Below are positions 45,898 to 58,254 of a DNA stretch of 64,000 nucleotides, piece after piece (position 1 is the stretch's first letter; the number at the start of each line of letters is the position of its first letter). The translations under genes and the position numbers were made by a program. The notes beneath the pieces are model-generated. The model saw only the letters and a list, made by a program, of their open reading frames with translations. It searched no databases and had not been told where the DNA came from. Origin of the DNA: Toxorhynchites rutilus septentrionalis (taxonomy: Eukaryota; Arthropoda; Insecta; Diptera; Culicidae); assembly GCF_029784135.1 (NCBI RefSeq), contig NC_073746.1, positions 182,343,483 to 182,407,482 on the forward strand. The letters are read 5' to 3'.

Positions 45898-47260
45898 CAC
45901 TGTGTTTCATGACCATAGAACCACTCGTTTTTTCTGAGTTTCCAGGGATATGTAAGAAGTCGGTTGAATTGAAGTATATAGTGAAGGGTATAATAACTAT
46001 CTTCATTTATGAGACTACCCATTTGAACTTCATTGTTGTGTTCAGGCACGAAACATTCAAAAAACAATAATTCCATCGTTTGGGGACAATTTTTTCAAAA
46101 AGCCCTGGTTTAGATAGCTTACGATTGACACGAATGGACAGTCAGAAGTGCAAAGAAGTGTCATTTACTGCTGTTTTGCATAAAAAAAACACCGTGATAA
46201 TTAGGTAATTTGATATCCATTTATAAAATCCGGAAAGTCATGGCATGGTTTAATAAATGGGGGTTGCCGATTCTGCACTGGTCAGCTTGTTTACCAGATC
46301 AAAATCCTATCAAAAGCTTATGAGGAGTGATCGTACAAATAATAGATGCAGCTTACAAGCAGTATGAGTGATTTTAAGAGCTTAAACGAGCAGTATCCTC
46401 TGCGTAGTATGAGATACACACTACAACATGGCGCAGCATGGTCGTAGCCACCCCGAATGGGTTATTTGAACTGATTGAGAACTAAAGATGACCTATGAAT
46501 TAGAAACTTATCCGTAATTCATGTTAAATTGGCGTTAATTTTGTAGAGGAGCGAGAGTTTTTCCATCTGGTTCTATAGTTTTTTTTATTCCATTTATTTA
46601 TTTTAGGCTCCTTAGTATTTTTAGCTGTAACAGAGCCGAATTTTAATCGTGTTCATGTCACATGGTTATTAACATATCTATAATTATAGCACATTACACA
46701 GTTGCCATTCGCCAGTATTCCTTCTATACCATTGCATATGGTACATTTTTACACAGTAGCCATTTAGGCGTAAGAGTATTTTTTCTGTTCTTCTATTATC
46801 CAGTTAGACCACCGGACAGCGGAGACAGTTGATATGATCATTGTTGAGTTATTTATAGAACAGCAGCCCGAAGTGTCTTGCAGAGCAGAGCAGTTGTATG
46901 GATGAATCGATCTTGTTTCGACCGTGGATCGATCTCCATCGCTGATGATTGTTGCGTGGACGTAGTTATTCTGTAATAACACAAAGATGGTCAATGAGGG
47001 CCCTGAGTTTTGAACTCACGATCGATCGCTTACTAAGCGAACGCGCAACCAATGTGGCTACGGAGACCCCCGGTTCTATAGTTATGAACTGGAATTTTAG
47101 TTTTATAATGTTTCGCGCCTGGACACAAAAATGAAGTTCAAATGACCAGTCTTATAAATGAAGATAGTTCTTATATCCTACACTATATCCTTCAATTCAA
47201 AAGATGTAATCTCTAAAAACTCAGAAGAAATGAGTGGTTCTTTAGATATGAAACGCAGTG
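45898..47260. mobile_element. Tc1-like element with ~165-bp TIRs, split by a SINE
   Basis: Inverted arms 45898-46065 and 47096-47260 are about 80 per cent identical by eye, start CACTGTGTTTCAT and CACTGCGTTTCAT, and are flanked by TA (45896-45897 and 47261-47262). Between them, at about 46240-46345 on the plus strand, is a degraded transposase end: WFNKWGLPILHWSACL, PDQNPIKSL, then a stop. This is the WPxxSPDLNPIENLW block of Tc1 transposases. Removing the SINE leaves about 860 bp, so this is an internally deleted derivative. Confidence 0.75.
46581..47071 (-). mobile_element. tRNA-derived SINE (second family) with 12-bp TSD
   Basis: Read on the minus strand from 47071: the head has an A box (CCGTAGCCACATTGGTTGCG) and a degenerate B box (GTGAGTTCAAAACTC), then a body of about 400 bp and a 3' A-rich tail (T run at 46581-46586 on the plus strand). 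The target GGTTCTATAGTT is repeated exactly at 46569-46580 and 47072-47083. It differs from the Feilai-like SINE in head and body, so two tRNA SINE families are present in this intron. Confidence 0.8.
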
Positions 47261-47262
47261 TA

Positions 47263-48205
47263 GTACAGTTACTGGATAGACAGTTCTGGAGTGCATAAAG
47301 GAGAACTTTCAGAGAACAGTTGGGATCAAATTGGCGTTCAGCATAAAATTCGGCTGTAAAAAACCTGATGGAAGGTGAAGTATGAGAAACCCGTCAGTTC
47401 TCATTTGAATAGTGGGAAACCTAATCAAATAAATTTTCTGTAGTTTGCAATAATTGACTCCAAAAAGGTCCTATTTGAACCGATACATTGATGTCCCATA
47501 TATTTTTGAGTTCCATGGAAATGCAGGCCACGCACAGTTCTTCTATATATCTCATATGAAATGCAACATTTTTGTTTGTTGATGTATCCATTCAACGGGA
47601 AATAGGCTTCTTCGCTGAACACAATGAAATGGTCTACGGGAAACGCAGTTTTCATAGAACGCAAAGAATTCAAAGTTATCCATGACGAAATGGCAATACA
47701 AATTGAACGTTTTGCACATTGACACATGTCACGAATCACGTTTAAAAATCGAACTTCCAAAACCACCCAGTATAGTAGATTATAATCCACAAAATGTAAA
47801 TATTATCAACCAACTCCTGCCAATCTTCATTACGTTCATCAACTCTAATTAAAGATTAAAATATACAGACATAACGGAGTTCGGTGTGGAGCATGTACAT
47901 CATATTACGTGACAGAAATTGATATTAGACCTTCCGGCAGCATATCATTCACATTCGATACGTACGCATTCTATTCATCATAATCCATCTAAATTTCACG
48001 ATTGCATCCCCTCCAACAATTCACCACAGCATCGAGCATAAATTACAGTGGATGCCTTCACCCAGACACGAAAAGCGTAGCGGTAGAGACCACATTAGAA
48101 AATGCAATCACCATACCTCACAGTTTCCCCCCCCCTCTTTCCTATATTTACCCTCCCGCAGACATTATCAAAGATTCAATCAATAATTAAACAGGGCTTA
48201 CGTAC
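47263..48205. other. Intron sequence 3' of the PSI exon
   Basis: Starts on the minus strand with the donor GTACGTAAG right after the PSI exon. No repeat or gene recognised. Confidence 0.45.
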
Positions 48206-48393
48206 CTCGGTATCCTTGCTTCTCAACTTTGGCATCTTTGGGCACCTTTCCCGAGGGACAGGCGGCGTGATCCCCGGTGGCAACGCTCTGATAGAAGTAG
48301 TTCTCCTCCGACCATCGAGGGGCACCGTGCGAGCGGCATTTGCCCGCAATTTTATCCCAGGCGCAGTACGGATCCTGTAGTGCCACGCACTCG
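48206..48393 (-). CDS. Sema1a: Semaphorin-1A exon, PSI domain
   Basis: A 188-bp exon encoding the cysteine-rich plexin-semaphorin-integrin (PSI) domain that follows the Sema propeller in the extracellular part. Residues: ECVALQDPYCAWDKIAGKC, RSHGAPRWSEENYFYQSV, ATGDHAACPSGK, with the cysteine pattern of a semaphorin PSI module. The acceptor is AACAACTAG and the donor GTACGTAAG. It ends with one base of a glycine codon that is completed by the 24714 exon, so the frames join. The sequence matches insect Semaphorin-1A strongly. The Sema domain exons must lie to the right of the window. Confidence 0.92.
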
Positions 48394-50090
48394 CTAGTTG
48401 TTTGGCGAAGAGAAAGAAACGGGGAAACACGCAAACATTAATGAAAATATGGGCCAATCCAGTGCTGCGTCTCAGAAGAGGCCGTGAAAATGATTGAGGT
48501 TGGTGAAAGCGTAAGCCATAAATGAGAATTTATTTCCTTCGCTTTTCCCTACCCAAGCCGGAAGTAGAAGGAAGGCCTGGGGTGCGCGTTTTGACTTTGA
48601 ATCCACACAAAAAGTAGAAGACTTTGCGCGTTCGTTCGCGTGCCTTGCCTCCGTTCTACGTGTTCTTCTCGCCTAATTACCTGCAACTTGTTATCTTTTC
48701 ACTGCTGCAGCGGTGTAATTTAATCGCTATCACGGTTGTATCGGTGACTATAATTAATTTTCCATCATCATAGCTTCCGTCTTTCGGCGTGTCTGCAGCG
48801 AATGTTTTCGTTTCCATTGGTGAGTTCGCAGTGGGGTGACAGGGGGTGCGTAGACATAGAATATATGGTTCATTAATTTAGCGATAGATAATTACATAGA
48901 GTGAAAATATTTGAACTAATAAAAAATAAAACATCTGATGTGTTGGATTCTGATTCTGAAAAAGTATGGTTCGATAATATGATAGCTTCAAATGTTCGGT
49001 AACATAACCGATAGCCACAAGGAGCGAATATTTACCAAAGGATACCATTGCTCTAGTACAGTTGTCGGTCACTGAAAACACACAGTTTTTCTTGAGAATT
49101 GGATAACATCAGCTGATGAGGTGATAGCGACAATCAAATCCACCAAAAACATGAGTTCTGATCTTAGCTGCTCCTCTTCTTGTGATGGAAGACAACTAAA
49201 GCCATTAAAATTCACAGACATGGTAAACATAGTACCCAACGCCAAAGAAAGGTTGTAAGCCGTCTGATGGAGTTCTCAAGCCAGAATAACATATTTCTCT
49301 AAAAGTAATTTCTGTTTGCATTAGTTATTAACATCGTTTGGCGGATCAATATGATTTCAAATAAATGGTATGATGGCTTTGTGTTCAAGCTGCATCGAAT
49401 CAGCATTCCAATCTTCCTTGTGAAAGGTAGTTATAGTTATTGACATAAATAATAGCTCGCCATGTATGATTTTAGATTTTGCTTCATAAATAATTATTTC
49501 TTCACAAAAATAGCCATAAAAAAGTATCAAATATAAACGAGAGCAAAAATGTTCACAAATCTTTCGTTTGTTATTATTTATTTTTCACATTTCAATGGCC
49601 TTGTGTTCTTTACATTGGTTTAGTTAATTTATCGAGGTGCTTCATGTACGAAATCGAGTATACTTTTAATTAATTTATGCCCTGAATCACAATATTCCTA
49701 CAATTAACTCAGTTCGTGACTATCTCTCTCTAATTTCGCGAACTGCCTTTGCTCACCAACTCCTGCTCCTCGTCGTCTCATACTCAACTGATGTAGGGCA
49801 TTTAAGGGCACGTCATGGATGCTGGATTCACCGTCGAGTTGCATGAGCTCGTGATTCATCCTTTCTCTACATACGCAGTCCTCATGGACACCGCCGAAGA
49901 TGGTGTGCCCGGAGGTCCTTCTCGAACATTGTACACGTCTCTTGTCTGTATAGGACAATCGTTCTTATTAGCGCTGAAATTTTACATAACGTTTGTAATA
50001 AAAAAATGGACAAAAATTGCCGATTATTCATGGGTTTACCTTCATACGCACTGACGAAACTACTCATGCGGCATCAATCATAGTAACCCA
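48394..50090. other. Sema1a upstream intron, low in recognised repeats
   Basis: Intron beginning (minus strand) 5' of the PSI exon. 48460-48850 appears unique. No further Sema1a exon found. At 49735-49990 a GC-richer block occurs that I could not assign. Confidence 0.4.
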
Positions 50091-50138
50091 TGAGTCAGCA
50101 GAAAAAATTTGACAGCTCTATCTGTCGAATTCTAACCG

Positions 50139-51110
50139 TGATGGCGAAAACAGTGAAGCTGCTCCGTTTAGAAGTATGCGCGTTCAAAGAACGGTACCTC
50201 GCCGCGTCGAAAACGGACGTCACTTTGTAGATGCCGGATATGCCCGTTCCGGTATCTACCACATCTTGGCACTATTGGACAACAATAAGAGTACGAAAGA
50301 AAGCCCGGTTTCGGACGGCCTAAGACCCTGAGCGACATAAAGCTTTAAAGGATGCTGAAGAGGAAGATCGAGGGGAAAGTGGCTACATCACAGCGTGCGC
50401 TTGGTCGTGAGGTCGGTGCAACCGGCCAAACAGTGAAGAAGTACCTGGCGAACATGGACATACATGTCAGGAAGCGGAAGTCTCGTCCACTGGTCTCGGA
50501 GCTGCAGGCAAAGACACAGCGGCAGCGGCTGAATAAGATGGTCAAGTTCATTTTCCCTGTGAATCGCGAGGTGGCGGTGATGATGGACGACGAGACCTAT
50601 CTCACCCTGGATGACCACGACTGGCAGGGCACTTCGTATTTTACTTCCCCCACGAAGGAAGTGAGCTCCGAAGTGAAGTTTATTCCGCACACCAAGTTCC
50701 CCAAGAAGGTGCTGCTGTTGCTGACAATCATCGGGGATGTTAAAGCCGCTCTTCTTTAGCTCCGGACTGGTCGTGAACGGGGAACGCTATAGTACGAAGT
50801 GCCTGGCGTCGGCCCACTACTAGCAGCGATCGTTAGAGGAGATGGAGCGGCTGAATATCGATGTGGTACCCAAGTCGGCGAATCCGCCCAACGTCCCCCA
50901 GCTGCGCCCCATCGAGAATTTCTAAGCAAACCTCAAGCGTAAGATCTACCACAACAATTTTGTCGCGAAAACTGAAAAGGAATTGATAAATAAAACGAAG
51001 TAAGAACGCAAAACCATGCCTACACGCATGTTTTCGTCCGCCATGGCGAATGTTCCGGTTAACTGCGGGAAGGTCGCTCGCAAGGACGTAGTTTTTTTTG
51101 CAAGTAAGCC
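50139..51110 (+). pseudogene. Tc1/mariner-superfamily transposase remnant (DD37D-like group)
   Basis: After a degraded start (MAKTVKLLRLEVCAFKERYL near 50139), an open frame at 50352-50759 gives a helix-turn-helix region (VATSQRALGREVGATGQTVK, KKYLANMDIHVRKRKS) and the first catalytic block VMMDDETYLTLDDHDWQG, then FPKKVLLLLTIIGDVKAALL. In another frame follow SGLVVNGERYSTKCLASAHY, DVVPKSANPPNVPQLRPIEN and FVAKTEKELINK. The PPNxPQLRPIE block identifies a Tc1/mariner branch found in mosquitoes; I recall it as ITmD37D or a near relative. Multiple stops and shifts. Inactive. Confidence 0.7.
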
Positions 51111-51299
51111 ATTATAATTACCTTCCATGGGAAATTTATCAAACTCAATTATCATTCTTAGTTTTTTTTATCACCGTCCGAAAAAGTTCATTTTTTAATG
51201 CAAACTTGATGTCACGTTGCGTCGATCGAGAGGTATAATTTTTTTTCGGTTTCGACACTGAGAAACTACTTTAATATTCAAAAAGTAATTTAAATTGAA

Positions 51300-51610
51300 A
51301 GTCTTTGGACTGTCCATGCTTGCATAGGTGACGTATTCACCAACACGATTAGTGTTGGCAAAACGCATGTTTGTGTTTTGTTCTAAATGCGCACATTTTC
51401 AAAGCAATAGTATGTCCAGTTAAAGGTTATGATCGGCAAAAAGAGGGCCTACGAGATTTTATGAATTGAATCATGTTTGTTTCATTTGGAAAATTCTTAC
51501 GTCAATTTATGCGAACAAATCACTTCAACGAACATTTGTTCGCATAGCTTGACGTAGGCATCTAGTTGCTTTGTCTGTAGTACAGCGGTTGTCCGCTAAC
51601 TGGGCGGAGA
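51300..51610. repeat. 'GACTGTCCATG...GGTGACGTA' repeat, copy 1
   Basis: Aligns block by block with 63563-63875: 'cataggtgacgta', 'caccaacac', 'ttagtgttgg', 'aaaacgcat', 'gtccag', 'aaaaagag', 'caatttatgcg', 'aacatttgtt' and 'cttg(a/g)cgta'. About 310 bp, non-coding, probably a MITE or the 3' flank of the DD37D-like element: both copies lie 0.2-0.8 kb downstream of a remnant of that transposase. Confidence 0.6.
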
Positions 51611-52324
51611 GCACAGTCCAGTTAACTAATTCCACTCGTTAACTGGGCTGACTCTTCAAACGTCAAAAAACACCGAGGGGAACGTCAATGGATGCCCTCA
51701 ACAACTATGAATTGAAAAATATGCCAAATATCGGTTACATTTTTCCGGCGAAAATGCACGTATTACAATTATATCAAAACTTTTACCTCTGTATTGCCTT
51801 ATAGCAACAATAAAAATTGGTAATGTGAGCTTTTTTAACCACAGTCTTCAGATGTGACACGTTCAAGTTTAATTATGTTATCGAGTAAAATATACTAACC
51901 TCTATCATTTGAATCTGAAATTCATTTTACAAGAAAGAACCGCTGTCTCGAAGGTCGAAAAATAAGGAATTTTCGTAATTTTTTGTTTGAATGTTAGAAA
52001 TAAAGTGAAGTGGGTATTTTGGTTATTGTTTAAGGTAATGATTATTACGCTGTCGCCAGCTGGATCCGTAGATGCTGTCTGAAAACCGGTACCCTGCTGG
52101 TGGTATCGGTTCTGAGCGAATTCCAATGAATATTTTGGAACTTTAGGACAATACGTTACATTTAGTGTTAGTGTTACATAGCGGTTTTTGAAAATTCGAA
52201 AAATTGCCAAAATGGCGGCCAGTTTTGTTAAAAATGAATTATTTTTACTGAAAATCGTTGTTTAGAAGCTCATAAAAAATCGAAAAAATAAGATATCAAA
52301 AAACGGCTATGTATCGCTTTAGAT
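51611..52324. other. Intronic sequence including the left part of a diverged repeat
   Basis: The part from about 52200 together with 53012-53150 resembles the interspersed repeat at 40780-41400 (AATGGCGGCC, AACGCG, GAGATATCG motifs). Otherwise nothing recognised. Confidence 0.35.
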
Positions 52325-53003
52325 CAGTGATTTTCAACCGGGGTGGGTTTACTCATTAAAGGGAGGAATTCTGCAAGGCACTATTGTACATTCACCTCGC
52401 TTTGAATTTGACAATGATTAGCAAAAATTGCCACAAAAACTAATTTATTGGATACGCTAAAATTGGCGATTCTCGGCAAACACTTTCAAATCTGAAATGC
52501 AATGTTCAATTGGACAACTTCACAATGTTTGTAAGACTTTCGTTAGGGAATGATGATGGAACAGACGACGAAACAGTACAGAAGACCATTAAAAAGGAAA
52601 TTGTACAGCATTTGGCAAGATTTTTTACAACAAGTTAAACGTGAAACATATTTTACTTATATCAAAGAACAATATTTGGACTTGGTTTGAAATCTCTTCC
52701 GACTTGCAGTGACGAAAGTTTCGGTTCAATTTCAGAACAAACTCATCGATCTACAAATGATCGATTTTCATACTTATATGCGAATTAAGCGTAACGAGTG
52801 TTGTTGTCTTTTGAGTAGAATTTATGTGAATCTGGATTTCTTACAATGCTGCTGATGGAAACAAAACACCGTAACAGATGACATGAGGTGTTATTATTTT
52901 ACTGATATGCTACAGACTTTCTTTCGAAATACTGGTAGAGGGGAAGCACTGGGATTAATTTTCGTAAAGGGGGGAATGGAGCAAAAAAGATTGAAAACCA
53001 CTG
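52325..53003. mobile_element. hAT-type MITE with 8-bp TSD
   Basis: The left end CAGTGATTTTCAACCGGGG and the right end (complement of CAGTGGTTTTCAATC) form a 15-bp TIR. The TSD CTTTAGAT is exact at 52317-52324 and 53004-53011. The CAGTGGTT(C/T)TCAA end is the classic hAT consensus. At 679 bp it has no transposase. It has inserted into an older diverged repeat. Confidence 0.85.
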
Positions 53004-53011
53004 CTTTAGAT

Positions 53012-55137
53012 AATTCATTCTTACATGTTGAAAAAAAAAATCAGCCAAATCGGTCGAGTAGATCCTGAGATATCGATACCACCAGCTGAAAAAACATGGT
53101 TTCGAAAGAAACGCGTTCAAAAATTCGTACAGCAATACTATATTCCTTGAGATGACCTTATACTTTTGGCTACTACTTCACAACGAAATCAAATATCGAA
53201 AAATTATTTTAGGACAACATTTTTGAGCTTCTTAGAAATGCAAAAAAAGAAAATCGATTTTTTCGACCTTCAATTTTTTGGACACGGCTTGCCAAGTTGA
53301 ATAAATAAGACTAGTGTATTAATAATTGAGTTCTACAATGAGTGGTATAGTATTAATAATCGGCGGTGGAGATACAACGTTCATGTAGCATTCAGACTAT
53401 AGCGAATGTATGAAGGTTGAACAAATTTTCATGCATTAAATTTGCGCAGAAAATCGTAAAAATAAAAATAAAAAAATAAAAAAATCGTAATAGAGGACAT
53501 ATCACATCATATTATGAATTTGACACATCCAGATATTTCTTCTTCTTCTTAATTCCACTAACGTTTCTAGAAGAGCTTCGTCGTTTCAACGTTATAGAAA
53601 TTTCTATATCTATATACTAAATGACCTATCTTATGCACGAGACTGTCCTGCAGGCTCACGAGCAAGGATGCAAAATTTCGAAAGAACATGTTGAAATCGA
53701 AAAGCAATTTTTATCAGTGCAAAATATCTCCACCGACATTCTTCACTTCTTTCTATCGCGGTGCCGCTGTGCCTACGACCGCTGGCTCACCACCTCGTTT
53801 GTTTTGATATAGTTTTCGTTCCATCAACAGAAATATCAGTTCATTCTCGATGTCAGTGAATGCTCAAGCCGAAAATATCACCTTTCATTGCGTCCTGGAG
53901 AAATTTTCGTTGGTCATACACCCATAAACTCAGCACTCAAATGTGCCGTTGCCCATCGATGTGTGTGCAATAAGCGGCACAAAAATGGGACCGGGGCTAG
54001 AAACATACTAGGAAAACACACACGAACACGCGTTTAAACGTCTGACGCGGTGTCAGTGAGATGATATTTCCTTGTATGGAATTTTGTTCCCTTCCACTGT
54101 CAGCTGATCGAAGATGCGTATGAAAATTTCGGGCGTAAATTCTCAGTGAGACAGTGGAACGAATGAGTGTGGGGAATAATGCAAAAACCAAATGTTCCAC
54201 GTGACGGAGTGTCGGTTGCATGGAATTAAGTTTGGTTCATTTGTCATGAACTGCAGGGGAATTGGTGGTTGATTTTGATGTTGTCTCAATATCTTGCGCT
54301 GTCAGCAAAGTGAGTGTGAGATTTTGCAACTCTGCTCACGAGACTACCCCTCTTACGCAGGCTGCAAGACTGTGTTTAATTACAGCATAAAAAACGAGAT
54401 TCCTTCCAACATCCGTGACCACATTGGATGTACCTATCATGCTCTCGTTCGTACGGAACCACCAACGCACAGATGGGTACAAATTTTTGGAACGACCTGA
54501 TACATCATTTATATCCCATGAATATTCTCATACATTCAAATGACGATTCGTGAGGTTGCAACTACAGTTGACGTAAATATTTTCCGCCATTTGTTTGTTT
54601 CTATATTTGTAATAAATCGTATATTCGTATGACAATGCATGCACTCATCGTTTATTTATCCAAACTAATTCGCAAGCATTTGCCAAGTATGTATATGCCA
54701 GTTAGGTGTGTCATCTACCACCCGAAATATTGGATAAATAATGGTTTATATACGCTGGTTATACGATTTAATGTTTACTGAGTTTACTAAGTCTTCAGTT
54801 GGTTCTCTTCATCTATTGCACAAATATTGTGCCAGTGAAATTTATCCAATTCTTTTGCTATTCAAACACTCCAGACGGCACCGACAACAAAATACCAGCA
54901 CTGATATGCATTACCAACTCGCCAACCATTCTGCCGCAAAATGCTTCGTGCGTGGAAGTGAATCCATCTGCGAATTGTGCCAGCATAAACAAGTGACCAA
55001 GTTCGAAATCCTGAAAGCTGGATCGATGTTGAGCCGATATTCTGCTATAAATTTTGACACTTGTGTTTACCATTTACTCACGTAGAATGTACGAATAGTT
55101 AGTACGGTAGAAAATATATTTCCGGTGAATTTTTGGT
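53012..55137. other. Intronic sequence with a MITE relic
   Basis: No gene recognised. At about 54603-54785 are ATCGTATATTCGTATGACAA and ATACGATTTAATGTTTACTG, relics of the CCCAGCAAACATTAA MITE family. An open frame at 54799-54996 has no resemblance I can name. Confidence 0.4.
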
Positions 55138-55598
55138 TTTCAAAAAACTTAAATTTTAACGTCTGCGACACCAGTAAATGAAGTCCGAATGAGCTAATAT
55201 TTTGCATAGGGTATATTATCGTGCAAATCAACATTTCGTAGCAGGTTCCGAATGAAAAATCGAGATAACTATTTTTATTGGCACTCAAAATCATACTTTT
55301 CGTTTCGTACTCCGAAAAAGTCCCAGAATGCCGATTTTTGACAAAAAAAAAAAAAAGTTCTCGACGTTTTATGCAATTTCAAAACATTTGGCATCAAATT
55401 TTTTTTCGAAAACCCCGATTTCCTTTACTTGGGTGATTTTTCGATTTTCAAAAAACTAAAACTTTGATCGCTTTACGCCACTCTCCCTTAAGTCCGATTG
55501 AGCTGATATTTTGCATAGGATGTTTTTCCGAGGCGATTAACATTTTTTATGGGGTAATTTTTTGAAATTCGAGATGACCATTTTCATTGGCACCCTAA
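55138..55598 (+). repeat. Two tandem diverged copies of the GGCACCCTA repeat
   Basis: 55138-55285 and 55448-55596 share 'ttcaaaaaact', 'gaagtccgaatgagct' or 'taagtccgattgagct', 'gatattttgcatagg', 'gagat(a/g)acca' and 'ttggcac'. The second ends CATTGGCACCCTAAT, the same terminus as 59820-60195. Non-coding. Confidence 0.6.
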
Positions 55599-55804
55599 TG
55601 CATAGCCACAAGCACGACCATCAGTTGAACGTTTATATGATCTCTCTTTCTGGCGACCGTACACAGAAAAGCGGTGAAAATATGCTATTTTCATTCTACC
55701 ATTTGTGGTCATAATCATCCTTTAATTCCGGCTAATTTGACTGTAGTTTCAATGGTGGTATTATTTGATATGCAGTGGTATGTATTTTTTTCACTCTTTA
55801 TTCT

Positions 55805-56170
55805 GCACTAGCTGACCCGGCAAACTTCGTCCCGCCCAAAATTTGTTTTTTGTTATCAATACCTTCAAACATTCACGTTTTCTTACTATGAGCAAGTTCA
55901 TGAGTCCAATCGCAGAACTGTTCATTGATTGATCTTCTAATCGACTCCGTTGAAATTTGTATGGCAGCTTCCCCTTAGAGAGAGGGGGTGGAGTGTCTAA
56001 CCGCCGTAAAAACATTTATTGCACCCTAAAACCTCCACATGCCAAATTTGGTTTCATTTGCTTGATTAATTCTCGAGTTATGCTGAAATTCGTGTTTCAA
56101 TTGTATGGCAGCCACGGATTGCTCATATCAAAGCAACCGTCAAACTCTCCCCTATCAAGTGCGAATGCGT
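55805..56170. repeat. Repeat starting CTAGCTGACCCGGCAAACTT
   Basis: The opening CTAGCTGACCCGGCAAACTT and later 'ttgtatggcagc' followed by a CCCC-rich segment are familiar from dispersed repeats in many insect genomes, but I cannot name the class. No coding capacity. Confidence 0.4.
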
Positions 56171-56346
56171 GAATGAACGTTTTAAGCGTTCCCCGTGAAC
56201 ACAGGGCGATGAATATGACGAAAAAAAGTCGAAATGTCATATGACATTTTAGTTCGATGGTCGTCTGTTCATTTTATGATGTTTATTAATGACACAGCGC
56301 ATACGTCCCCATAAATAGTCATACGATGGTGACCATTAGCGAGACT

Positions 56347-56460
56347 GATGCCAACATCTCGGAAACAAAACAGCTGAGATATATGCGGTTTTGAACCTGT
56401 TTTAAACCCTACTGATAGCTGTGTCAGCTTTATAGTTTTGAACCCTGAGATGTTGGCATC
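56347..56460. repeat. Inverted repeat with 14-bp perfect arms
   Basis: GATGCCAACATCTC at 56347-56360 and its exact complement at 56447-56460, separated by 86 bases that also contain paired TTTTGAAC blocks. It could fold into a hairpin in RNA. Whether it is a small MITE or chance is unclear. Confidence 0.5.
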
Positions 56461-56499
56461 ATCCGAGTACATAGGGAGAGATTGGCGGTAGCAGGGCCC

Positions 56500-58254
56500 T
56501 GATCACATTGTGTAGAATGCGAAGCAACGAAAAAGTCGATTTTGTTCATTTTGTCGCTTACGTCACCTATACAAACATGGGCAGTAGTGTAGTCCAATGT
56601 TTCAGACATTAATCATCCGACTTTTCTAACTTTGAACTGATCCCCTAAATTGTAAAGTCCATAAAGGACCTAAAATATTAGTTTTTTTTACTACTTTAGC
56701 ATTGAACTCTAGAATGAGGCGAGCAGAAAAAAGGACACTTTACAACCAAGTTTTCAGCGTTGTGAGGCCTTTCCTTTGATATCACTGAAAATTTGGTAGA
56801 TGGTACCATTACTGACATTCAGAAGGGGGTACCCTGTCCTATAGTGCTTTTGCCGATCGAGAGTCAGTCAAACAAATGTTTTAGATTGTATGTAGAGAAT
56901 TCCTCAAAATGTTGGTGCAAGCTTTGTTGTTTGAGAAATCCAAAATTCATTCTGATAAGTCTATAAATAGACCAAAACCTCTTGCAGGCACATATATACA
57001 CGTGTATTTTTACTTTGGAGAGAGTCTTGTACATCTATGCGCATACTATATACTATACTTTTTTATTTGTGCACTAATCATTATGGTTAAATAATAAATG
57101 TGCCAAACATTTGCAGCAGAAACTAATAAATGACAAATGAACAGTCTATCGGTGGTTGGTTTCTATCGGAAGGGATCAGGTGCAATTTTGCCACAACATC
57201 GTTTCTTTCCATTGATTTCTCTCTCTCAGCATTACAAGCAGCGAATAAAAATAAAAGTCCGCCCAAGCAGGGCAAAACAAACCATACAAACAATTTTCAA
57301 AGTGCAAAGAAATAAAAACTTCATTTCGCTTCTTCGCTTATCAATGTTGTTGCCCTCGTCTATTTCACCCCCACTACCCATTCAGTCCGCCTTCCGCCTT
57401 CCTCACGTTGAATCCTGCGGTGTGCGCATCGTTCGATCCATCCTCGTCTGTCAGTCCTGCCCTTCAACTGGCTGGTATTGACTGCGCTTGCAAAAGATAA
57501 ATCTTGCCAACTTTTTACCTTCATCTTATTTTCTTTCGAAATTTGCTGTTTGCACAGTCAGGGCAAATATTTCTGCGGAGTAATGTTATATGAGGGAACA
57601 ACGCGATGGCTTCGGGGCACCACAAGACTCTTTAACACACTCATGCACCACATCTCCGAGTGCCTCAGGACTCTTCCGTGGTCCTGGCACACATTCTGGC
57701 AACCACTATCGCGTGAAATTAAGCTTTTTCTTTCGAGTTCGAGCTTTCTGCCGTCGACTCTTACCGAAATATCGTCGGTCTGTTTCCAACCCGTCGGTTC
57801 TGCCGGATCCGAGTTTTCTTGTGCTGTTTCGATGGAAGTTAGAACGAGGAAAGTGAAACACGATGCACTGGGCTAACTTTTCCGGGCGCCCGAGTAATTA
57901 CGTCTCGATCAAACGAAACTCTAAATTATAACTTAATTGATGTTTGCCGAAAATGTGCAGTCAGTCGACGAATGTTAGTTTTCCACAGAGAAAGAGAGGA
58001 ATGTCGATGCAAACGCTTGGAGAATGGCGTCATCATTACCCATTAAATTTCATTGGTTAAATACAGCAATACCGGAAATGATGTTGACACGAAACTACTC
58101 AAGTGACAAAACTTTACAAGTTTTCTGAATTTCTCACTATAGCTAACGGGCTCGATGCACTTCGGTTGAGAAACCAACTCTCCAATCAGTGTTTATTTTA
58201 GAACTTGTTTTGATGTTTCTATTACACGGGAAAAGTGAATGATTGTTCGGAAAT
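56500..58254. other. Intronic sequence, mostly unassigned
   Basis: Largely unrecognised. The stretch 57130-58020 is more GC-balanced and holds overlapping open frames (57137-57481, 57478-57876), but they have no family resemblance and the second opens with TTG, so I do not call genes. Confidence 0.4.

Noticed and set aside
49704..49990. GC-richer block with open frames on both strands
   Set aside because: Tested by eye against Sema domain exon sequence and transposase motifs without a match; left unassigned.
54799..55085. Open frames with several cysteines (54741-55085)
   Set aside because: Looked for an extracellular domain or Sema exon; strand is opposite to Sema1a and no motif fits.
57137..57876. 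Overlapping plus-strand open frames of 114 and 132 codons
   Set aside because: No domain or family resemblance, the second opens at TTG, and there is no splice or promoter evidence.
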